Source of the DNA: an uncultured Oscillospiraceae bacterium
GTDB lineage: Bacteria > Bacillota > Clostridia > Oscillospirales > Acutalibacteraceae
Direction: 5' to 3'
Assembly: GCA_900550095.1 (NCBI GenBank)
Contig: URRG01000003.1
Coordinates: 1 to 20,850, forward strand
DNA length: 20,850 bases
Shown: positions 15,367 to 20,850 of the stretch, in pieces
Numbering within the stretch: position 1 is the stretch's first letter
Layout: each line of letters opens with the position of its first letter
Position numbers and translations under genes: made by a program
Notes under the pieces: model-generated
The model's input: only the letters and a program-made list of their open reading frames with translations
What the model was told of the DNA's origin: nothing
Database searches by the model: none

Positions 15367-15597
15367 ACTGGTTTACCTTCTTTCAAATATTCAAAATCCA
15401 TTTGAAAGGAGCGGATATACCGGCAGCGTATGAAGGGGAACGCTATTCCCGGTGCAGTCTGCCGCCGGATCCTATCCGCACCGGGTATTTACCTCGCATA
15501 TCGTTTCTCAAAGGAGTTCACATCCTTTCGCGTAAGGCGATAATTCCAAGATGTTTTCCCGTCCTTTATCATGAAGGGAACATCTCTTCTTTGGATA
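15367..15597 (-). other. Long leader of the radical SAM gene with several hairpins
   Basis: About 230 bases lie between the promoter and the start codon. Read on the minus strand: a 27-codon frame (15572-15489); then CCCGGTGC, which can pair with GCACCGGG and enclose GGAT/ATCC; then AGCG/CGCT; and finally CTTTCAAA with TTTGAAAG, whose 3' arm abuts the ribosome site. No T run follows any of them, so control at translation would be the more natural guess. I cannot match it to a known riboswitch class. Confidence 0.45.
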
Positions 15598-15602
15598 TTC
15601 TC

Positions 15603-15631
15603 ATTATACCATACCCAGAAGGATTTTTCAG
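15603..15631 (-). promoter_or_regulatory. Promoter of the radical SAM gene
   Basis: CTGAAA (15631-15626), 17 bases, TATAAT (15608-15603), with TGG directly before the -10, which gives an extended -10 element. Confidence 0.75.
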
Positions 15632-15697
15632 CGCAGTATCTTTTTGCCGGCCGGATAAGGTGCTGATTCGTATAGCCGAATGCAGGTTATTTCAGCA

Positions 15698-16012
15698 TCA
15701 TGGATGCAAATCATCCCACATCCTGCTATGCCAATAGATTTCTTTATGGTGTTTTTCAGCGTATTCAATTTCTTGTTTTACAGAATCGCCGATATAACCG
15801 TTTACGTCCACAACATAGATTCCGTCGCTCATTTCGATTTTTCTGCGATGGCATTGTTTCAGATGTTCCAGCATGTTTAAGGTGACGGGCATATTTGAGT
15901 CATTGTATGTGCATTGCAGCACGTTGTATCCCTGTATAGCTTCTAACACAAAAGCGATTTGTTTCATTTCTTCTGCAAATTTCATACTGCCGCAGATCGT
16001 GATCGTTTTCAT
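15698..16012 (-). CDS. Small nucleoside 2-deoxyribosyltransferase-like protein
   Basis: A 104-aa single-domain Rossmann-like protein. The N-terminus MKTITICGSMKF and the C-terminal part DGIYVVDVNGYIGDS with EIEYA match nucleoside 2-deoxyribosyltransferase-like proteins, in which a Glu in the latter region takes part in glycosyl transfer. It is shorter than true transferases (about 150 aa), so the activity is uncertain; a role in nucleotide or nucleotide-signal handling is possible. The start ATG at 16012 has only a weak, distant AAAGG. It is divergent from the double-kinase gene, with 191 bases between, and shares the higher A+T content of that region. No clear terminator follows its stop. 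Confidence 0.75.
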   Translation of the reverse strand: MKTITICGSMKFAEEMKQIAFVLEAIQGYNVLQCTYNDSNMPVTLNMLEHLKQCHRRKIEMSDGIYVVDVNGYIGDSVKQEIEYAEKHHKEIYWHSRMWDDLHP

Positions 16013-16145
16013 AAGATTTCATCGCCTTTACGTATTTGATTGCTTTGCAAAATCAGTATACAATAATCTGACTCAGAACGGTAGATAAAATCTATTGTTA
16101 TTTCGGCTTTTCTAAATCGTTTTATTGTCTGAAAAACTGTGGTAA

Positions 16146-16151
16146 TATAAT
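16146..16151 (+). promoter_or_regulatory. Probable -10 of the double-kinase operon
   Basis: TATAAT, with only weak -35 candidates (TATTGT at 17 bases, TTGTCT at 15), about 50 bases before the ATG at 16204. Confidence 0.5.
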
Positions 16152-16203
16152 AATATATTTGAATCAATTAGAAAGAAACAAGGAGTATAGTGGGGATAAA
16201 CAG

Positions 16204-17886
16204 ATGAATTTTGTAACTAAAGAACCCATACATAAAGGCTGGTCGAGCGATAAAAAATACTGTGTTACGGACGAAAACGGCACACGGTATCTTTTGCGTG
16301 TTTCCGATATTGCACAGCACGACACAAAACAGTCTGAATTTAACATGATGAAACAGGTCGCTTCCTTTGGAGTACCTATGTGCCAACCTGTTGAGTTCGG
16401 CACTTGCGAGGATGGTGTTTATTCCATTCAAAGCTGGATTGACGGCGAGGATGCAGAACAGGTTCTATTGAGCTACTCAGACACGGAACAGTATGTATAT
16501 GGTCTTGAAGCGGGACGTATTCTTCGCAAGATCCATTCCATTCCTGCTCCTGCAACACAGGAGGATTGGGAAATTCGTTTCAATCGGAAGATGGATTATA
16601 AGATAAGGAAATACAATGAATGTCCCATCAAGTATGAGAACGGGCAGGTATTTATCGACTACATAAACGAAAACCGTTATTTACTCAAAGACAGACCGCA
16701 GGTATATCAGCACGGCGATTATCACATCGGAAATATGATGATCGGCAGGGATGGAAAGCTGTATATTATTGACTTTAACCGTAATGACTTCGGAGATCCG
16801 TGGGAAGAATTTAATCGTATTGTGTGGTGCGCTCAAGTGGCTCCCCTCTTTGCCTCCGGTATGGTGAACGGATATTTTGATGATAATGTTCCTATGGAGT
16901 TTTGGAAACTGCTTGCACTTTACATTTCAAGCAATACGCTTTCGTCTGTATATTGGGCAATCCCGTTCGGGCAGGATGAAGTGAATACCATGCTGAACCA
17001 AGCAAAGGAAGTCCTTTCTTGGTATGACAACATGCGTAATCCTGTGCCAACATGGTATATCAAAGGCTGCTATCTGCAGTACATTGATAGTGTTCCTTTC
17101 AAGCTGAAAAGTGCGTTTGATTTTAGTTTTATGAAAGAATACGGAACTGTGTTCAAGATTTATGATGACCAGGATTCCGGAAATATTTGCTTTGGCACAG
17201 AAAAGGATGGTCAGCGTTATTTCGTTAAGTTTGCCGGCGCTCCTACCGAGCGGTATAGCGGCGATCCTGCGGATGCTATTGCAAGGCTAAAAAGCACCTT
17301 GCCAATTTACAGCGATCTGAAGCACGAAAACTTGATTGATCTTATCGAAGCCAAAGAGATCGGCGGCGGCTTCGCTATGGTATTCAAATGGGCTGACGGA
17401 GATTGCATGGGCAGAATGTACCCAGCGGCGCACAGCCGTTTTATGCAGCTGCCCATTGACGCCAGACTGGCAGTGTTCCATGATATACTGGATTTCTTTG
17501 AATATATTGTCTCTCAGAACTATGTGGCCATCGATTTTTACGATGGCAGTATTATGTACGATTTTGAGAATGATAAAACGACGATCTGCGACATCGACTT
17601 CTTCCGAAAACTGCCATGTACCAACGAAATGGGCCGTATGTGGGGCAGCTCTCGCTTCCAATCACCGGAGGAATATCAGATTGGAGCCGCTATTGATGAG
17701 ATTACGAATGTCTATACGCTCGGCGCCACCGCTTTTGCGCTCTTTGGCGAGTATAACCGCACACGGGACAAATGGCAGCTCAGCGATAAACTTTTTGAGA
17801 TTGCCACAAGAGCTGTGAGCGATGATCGTATCGCTCGGCAACAATCAATCCGACAGCTCATAGAAGAATGGGAGGCTGCGTTATAA
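16204..17886 (+). CDS. Fusion of an APH-type phosphotransferase and a Hanks-type protein kinase
   Basis: A 560-aa cytoplasmic protein with two kinase-fold domains. Residues 1 to about 280 are an aminoglycoside/choline kinase-like (APH) domain with the catalytic HGDYHIGN (170-177, Asp172) and the metal-binding IIDFN (188-192). Residues about 284-560 form a divergent Ser/Thr-kinase-like domain: Lys342 in YFVKFAG, AIDFYDGS (442-449) in place of HRDxxxxN with Asp444 kept and Ser449 where Asn is usual, CDID (462-465) in place of DFG, and SPEE (487-490) as the APE motif. The start is ATG at 16204, with GGGG 8 bases upstream; an earlier TTG (16159) lacks a ribosome site and adds non-conserved residues. 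The gene is coupled to a DUF3795 gene by a one-base overlap. The substrate of either domain is unknown; antibiotic resistance should not be assumed. Confidence 0.88.
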   Translation: MNFVTKEPIHKGWSSDKKYCVTDENGTRYLLRVSDIAQHDTKQSEFNMMKQVASFGVPMCQPVEFGTCEDGVYSIQSWIDGEDAEQVLLSYSDTEQYVYGLEAGRILRKIHSIPAPATQEDWEIRFNRKMDYKIRKYNECPIKYENGQVFIDYINENRYLLKDRPQVYQHGDYHIGNMMIGRDGKLYIIDFNRNDFGDPWEEFNRIVWCAQVAPLFASGMVNGYFDDNVPMEFWKLLALYISSNTLSSVYWAIPFGQDEVNTMLNQAKEVLSWYDNMRNPVPTWYIKGCYLQYIDSVPFKLKSAFDFSFMKEYGTVFKIYDDQDSGNICFGTEKDGQRYFVKFAGAPTERYSGDPADAIARLKSTLPIYSDLKHENLIDLIEAKEIGGGFAMVFKWADGDCMGRMYPAAHSRFMQLPIDARLAVFHDILDFFEYIVSQNYVAIDFYDGSIMYDFENDKTTICDIDFFRKLPCTNEMGRMWGSSRFQSPEEYQIGAAIDEITNVYTLGATAFALFGEYNRTRDKWQLSDKLFEIATRAVSDDRIARQQSIRQLIEEWEAAL

Positions 17887-18263
17887 TGAAAGCTATCGCG
17901 TTTTGCGGGCTTGCATGTTGCGTATGTTCCGAAAACAAAGGTTGTGCTGGTTGCCAAGACGGAGGATGTGAAAGCCACGGCTGGTGCAAAAACTATACTT
18001 GTTGCAAAGAAAAAGGGCTGAACGGTTGCTGGGAATGTGTTGGCTTTCCATGTTCCGGCGGAATGCTTGATAAACCACGTATCCGCACTTTTGCAGAATT
18101 TGCAAGGCGCTATGGCGTAGATGAATTAGAGAAATGCCTCCTAAGAAACAAGGAAAAAGGCATTGTATACCATTACGAAGGTCGGTTTGACGGCGACTAT
18201 GATACGTGCCAGAATGAGGAAGAAATTATAGAAATGATTAAGACCGGAAAAATGATAGGTTGA
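17886..18263 (+). CDS. Cysteine-rich DUF3795 protein
   Basis: A 125-aa protein with 17 cysteines, 16 of them in the first 55 or so residues: CGLACCVC, CAGC, then GWCKNYTCC and CWECVGFPC. This is the DUF3795 pattern, thought to bind metal, probably zinc; no function is established. The second half is a helical region (FAEFARRYGVDELEKCL) and an acidic tail. The start is ATG at 17886, whose A is the last base of the TAA stop of the kinase gene. GGGAGG lies about 10 bases upstream within that gene, so the two are translationally coupled and probably act together. No convincing terminator follows; a small TCAAC-GAAA-GTTGA hairpin at about 18275 lacks a T run. Confidence 0.9.
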   Translation: MKAIAFCGLACCVCSENKGCAGCQDGGCESHGWCKNYTCCKEKGLNGCWECVGFPCSGGMLDKPRIRTFAEFARRYGVDELEKCLLRNKEKGIVYHYEGRFDGDYDTCQNEEEIIEMIKTGKMIG

Positions 18264-18402
18264 TAAATGTTAAATCAACGAAAGTTGATGGATTGACTTT
18301 CGGATCGGCGGGAGGATGAAAATACAGCATTGCTAAACGCTTAACTCCTGATTGGCGATTACGTTAAAGTTTATACAGATTTAAAAAGCTACGATATGCT
18401 TC

Positions 18403-18431
18403 TTGACAAATTCCCCGGTGTGCTTTATACT
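18403..18431 (+). promoter_or_regulatory. Sigma-A promoter of the proS transcript
   Basis: TTGACA, exactly 17 bases, TATACT, just before the T-box leader. The 140 bases between the DUF3795 stop and this promoter hold no gene I can support. Confidence 0.95.
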
Positions 18432-18437
18432 CAATCC

Positions 18438-18771
18438 AAATTGAATACAAAAAGCTATGAAAAGAAACAGTAAGCGTTTTGGAATCTGCAGAGAGAAGGC
18501 GGCTGGTGAAAGCCTTTGAGGAAAAAGCGCCGAACCCCTCTTTGAGCTGTGTGCCGAAGGGAGGAGGCATGGTATTGCGCCTTCTGGTAAGCTGCACCGG
18601 GTTTCTCCCGTCACAGAGAAAAAGTATCGGGCTCTTTTGAATGCCTTTACAGGCGGCGAAGAAGGCCCCGTACTTTATAAAAGCGCGGTTATACCGAATT
18701 TAGGTGGTACCACGGACTGTTCCCGAATAGTTCGCCCTAAGCTGATAATTTTGTCGGCTTAGGGCTTTTTT
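18438..18771 (+). ncRNA. Proline T-box leader of proS
   Basis: A tRNA-sensing leader. In order: GA motif and S-turn (AAGAAACAGTAAGCG, about 18462-18477), the AG-bulge/distal-loop region (GCAGAGAGAAGGC with GGCTGGTGAAAGCC), the specifier codon CCC at 18535-18537 after GCCGAA, the T-box AGGTGGTACCACGG at 18702-18715, and the terminator. CCC is a proline codon, as expected for proS. The T-box base that pairs with the tRNA discriminator is U, which fits the A expected for tRNA-Pro. The 5' end is inferred from the promoter. Confidence 0.94.
18734..18771 (+). terminator. T-box-controlled terminator before proS
   Basis: GCCCTAAGC pairs with GCTTAGGGC, extended by wobble pairs toward the loop, followed by six Ts. 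It is the off state of the leader. Confidence 0.93.
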
Positions 18772-18801
18772 GTATTCAGCTGAAAAAAGGAGGCTTATAC
18801 A

Positions 18802-20523
18802 ATGAAACTTGCAAATTTGGTAGGGGAGCGGTTCCGGGAAAATCCTTCGGAGGCCGTTTTAGAAAGCCATGCCCTGCTGCTTCGCGGGGGGTATATGAAA
18901 GGAGTGGCCAACGGGATCTACACTTCGTATCCTCCTCTTCGCCGTATTGTACGAAAGCTGGAAGGAATCATCCGGGAGGAAATGGAAAAACTCGACGGGC
19001 AGGAGGTGCAGTTCCCGGCGGCGCTGCCTGCCTCTCTCTGGGAGGAATCCGGGCGGTATGAAAGCGTTGGAAAGGAACTTCTTCGTTTTCAGGATCGGAA
19101 CGGCAGCCCTTTTGTGCTGGGGATGACGCATGAAGAAGCCGCCGTACATCTGGTGCGGGAATACGGCAGCAGCTATGCCCGGTATCCTTTTATGATTTAT
19201 CAGATCCAGACGAAATTCCGGGATGAGGCCCGGCCGAGAGGCGGGCTCATACGGGTGCGGGAATTTACCATGAAAGACGCGTATTCCTTTCATACCTCTC
19301 AGGAGGATCTGGAGGTGTTTTACCAGAAATGCCACAGGGCCTACGAACGGATTTTTGCCAGGGTAGGCCTCCCTCAAGTGGTTTCCGTAGCCTCGGATTC
19401 CGGCATGATGGGTGGGAACCTTTCCCACGAATTTATGCTTCTTTCCCCTGCGGGGGAGGATTCTGTGGTGCTCTGCCCCGCCTGTGGATACCGGGCCAAT
19501 ATGGAAGCGGCCCCCAATCTCGCCCCTGCTTTTGAAGAAGACCCCTCTGCTCCGCTCCAGTTGGTTTCTGCATCAGATACAGAGGCTGCCACTTTCTCAG
19601 ACAGGCTGTGCAGGGCCTTCGTATATTGGTTGGAAGAAACGGAGAAATATGCCGTCTGCTTCCTGCGCGGTGGTTTTGAGGTGAATGAGGCAAAACTGAG
19701 AAATCTTCTGGGCGGCGTTCACAGGTTGGAAGGCCTGCCCGTCACAGAATCGAATTCACCGCTGAAAACGCTGCCCTCAGCCTGGGTGGGCCCCATAGGG
19801 TTACAGCCGGGAATTGAGGTGCTGTATGACGCTTCCCTGAAAGGAGGCAGAAACCTGATCTGCGGGGCAAATGAAGAAGGCTCCTGGTTTAGAGGGCTTG
19901 ATATAGAGAGGGATCTGGGTGAAATCACCTATGTGGATATTGCTAAGGCCCGGGAGGGCGGGACATGCCCCTGCTGCGGAAAAAGGGACCTTCAGATCCG
20001 CCGGGGCATCGAGGTGGGAAACATTTTTCAGCTTGGCACGAAATATACGGCCGCCATGCATATGGAATATATGGATGAAGAGGGGAATAAGAGAAATCCT
20101 CTGATGGGCTGTTACGGCATCGGCATCGGAAGGCTGGCGGCCTCCATATGCGAAGCGCATCACGATGAGAGAGGCCCCCTTTGGCCCATGGCGGCGGCTC
20201 CCTGGCAGGTGCATCTCTGTGCCTTCCGTGCGGCAGAGCCCAGTGTGAAAGAAGCAGCGGAAACTCTGCATTCTCAGCTTGAAAAGCAGGGAGTGGAGGT
20301 GCTTTACGACGACAGGGATGTGAGCGCCGGCGTTATGCTTGCAGATGCGGATCTTTTGGGGATTCCCCTGCGGGTGATCGTGAGCCCCCGCTCCCTTGAA
20401 AAGGGATGCTGTGAAGTATCCGCGAGAGATTCCTCCTTTTCCCGTCTTGTGCCGATAGCCCGGGCGGCAGGATATGTAAAGGAGCTTGTGGAGAAAATGC
20501 TTATTGGAAACAGGCCGGAATAA
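18802..20523 (+). CDS. proS: Prolyl-tRNA synthetase, bacterial type
   Basis: A class II synthetase that charges tRNA-Pro, in the cytoplasm. At 573 aa it has the normal length of the bacterial (ProS type 1) form. It carries THEE (109-112), motif 2 around FRDEARPRGGLIRVREF (139-155) and motif 3 GCYGIGIGR (446-454). Between them an insertion at about 230-395 corresponds to the YbaK-type editing domain that removes mischarged alanine; it is flanked by CPACGY (225-230) and CPCC (389-392), which look like a metal-binding pair. The C-terminal anticodon-binding domain starts at about 465. The start ATG has AAAGGAGG 10 bases upstream. The gene is controlled by the proline T-box leader directly before it. 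Confidence 0.97.
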   Translation: MKLANLVGERFRENPSEAVLESHALLLRGGYMKGVANGIYTSYPPLRRIVRKLEGIIREEMEKLDGQEVQFPAALPASLWEESGRYESVGKELLRFQDRNGSPFVLGMTHEEAAVHLVREYGSSYARYPFMIYQIQTKFRDEARPRGGLIRVREFTMKDAYSFHTSQEDLEVFYQKCHRAYERIFARVGLPQVVSVASDSGMMGGNLSHEFMLLSPAGEDSVVLCPACGYRANMEAAPNLAPAFEEDPSAPLQLVSASDTEAATFSDRLCRAFVYWLEETEKYAVCFLRGGFEVNEAKLRNLLGGVHRLEGLPVTESNSPLKTLPSAWVGPIGLQPGIEVLYDASLKGGRNLICGANEEGSWFRGLDIERDLGEITYVDIAKAREGGTCPCCGKRDLQIRRGIEVGNIFQLGTKYTAAMHMEYMDEEGNKRNPLMGCYGIGIGRLAASICEAHHDERGPLWPMAAAPWQVHLCAFRAAEPSVKEAAETLHSQLEKQGVEVLYDDRDVSAGVMLADADLLGIPLRVIVSPRSLEKGCCEVSARDSSFSRLVPIARAAGYVKELVEKMLIGNRPE

Positions 20524-20586
20524 GGAATAAAGCTTAGGGCATCTCTGCAGGATATCTTTCCAGGAATCGGATATGTTTTGAGCATG

Positions 20587-20629
20587 AAAAAGCCCTCCGG
20601 AGTATTTTGGCCGCTCCGGAGGGCTTTTT
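20587..20629. terminator. Terminator of proS, probably bidirectional
   Basis: AAAAAGCCCTCCGGAG pairs fully with CTCCGGAGGGCTTTTT (16 bp) across an 11-base loop. Both strands end in a T run, and the genes on either side converge on it. Confidence 0.95.
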
Positions 20630-20696
20630 ATGCCGTGCGGATTTTTGCTCACGGGTATTGCCGGAGCCCTGTGCAGAGGAGATAATAAGCCGGCGC

Positions 20697-20850
20697 TTAC
20701 TCTTTCACCAAAATCTTCACGATCTCACCCACAAAAGTCCGGTGGAAATCCCCGTCGGGATAATTTTTTTCTACCAAAGCCGGCTCCAGAAAGCAGTCCT
20801 TTTCCATATCCTGTTTATAGAGCTTTTTGCAGACCAGAACCAGGTTGGCT
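20697..20850 (-). CDS. C-terminus of a probable flavin reductase-family protein (5' end outside window)
   Basis: Fifty codons and a TAA stop are visible on the minus strand; the rest lies beyond the right edge. The tail reads EKNYPDGDFHRTFVGEIV, very like the YPxxDYHRxYxGEIV ending of flavoredoxin/FMN-binding flavin reductases as I know them. These bind FMN and pass electrons from NAD(P)H or other donors. With so little sequence the call rests on that one motif. It converges with proS on the shared terminator. Confidence 0.55.
   Translation of the reverse strand, partial: ANLVLVCKKLYKQDMEKDCFLEPALVEKNYPDGDFHRTFVGEIVKILVKE

Noticed and set aside
14044..15405. Long plus-strand frame across the end of the PBP gene and the whole radical SAM gene
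   Set aside because: It is antisense to a clear radical SAM protein and overlaps the PBP in another frame. The translation has no recognisable domain, and the frame spans a strong terminator.
16204..17886. Aminoglycoside resistance gene
   Set aside because: The APH fold is shared with choline, homoserine and other kinases. The fusion to a protein-kinase domain and the absence of resistance neighbours give no support for a resistance role.
15698..18263. Phage-defence or toxin-antitoxin island
   Set aside because: The double kinase and the nucleotide-enzyme-like neighbour invite the idea, but there is no nuclease, transmembrane effector, mobile element or known defence gene next to them.
19801..20652. 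Minus-strand frame opposite the end of proS
   Set aside because: It begins downstream of the bidirectional terminator, runs through it and is antisense to conserved proS motifs.
1..20850. CRISPR array, transposon ends, tRNA or rRNA genes
   Set aside because: I looked for regularly spaced repeats, paired terminal repeats and cloverleaf or rRNA-like segments and saw none. The only tRNA-related elements are the two T-box leaders.

Overview
The window looks like chromosomal DNA of an anaerobic Firmicute of class Clostridia. The grounds are the two T-box leaders in front of aminoacyl-tRNA synthetase genes, strong AGGAGG ribosome binding sites, near-consensus sigma-A promoters, the single-chain PurL and the DUF2089, DUF3795 and LUD-type proteins. 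Most genes are GC-rich at third codon positions, but two stretches (about 3.1-4.7 kb and 15.7-18.4 kb) are visibly richer in A+T. I see no rRNA, tRNA, CRISPR array, transposase or phage gene.

Layout. 1-3098: the 3' end of purL and then alr (alanine racemase), each closed by a clear terminator. 3.1-4.7 kb: an AT-rich stretch with a doubtful small ORF and, on the minus strand, a two-gene unit of a DUF2089 helix-turn-helix protein and a three-helix membrane protein behind a near-consensus promoter. 4.7-8.3 kb, all minus: a PLP aminotransferase, then a tryptophan T-box leader with a perfect consensus promoter, trpS, and a LUD-domain protein with a cysteine-rich tail. 8.3-10.95 kb, plus: a HAD hydrolase, a left-handed beta-helix (GlmU-like) protein and a pyridoxal kinase, ended by a terminator. 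11.0-14.3 kb, plus: an FHA-SEDS fusion (FtsW/RodA family) coupled to a class B penicillin-binding protein, a likely peptidoglycan polymerase/transpeptidase pair. 14.4-15.6 kb, minus: a radical SAM protein behind a 230-base leader that can fold. 15.7-18.3 kb, AT-richer: a small nucleoside-deoxyribosyltransferase-like protein, and divergently a fused APH-type plus Hanks-type double kinase that overlaps by one base a cysteine-rich DUF3795 gene. 18.4-20.6 kb: a proline T-box leader and proS. The right edge holds the C-terminus of a probable flavin reductase on the minus strand.

How it fits together. Much of the window is housekeeping: purine synthesis, D-alanine supply, PLP salvage (with two PLP enzymes nearby), Trp and Pro charging under tRNA-sensing control, and cell-wall synthesis. 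The parts most worth attention are the double-kinase/DUF3795 module in its AT-rich island, the FHA-SEDS/PBP pair with its unusual 5' leader, and the structured leader of the radical SAM gene. I did not find a convincing wholly new system. The double-kinase module is the best candidate for uncharacterised biology.
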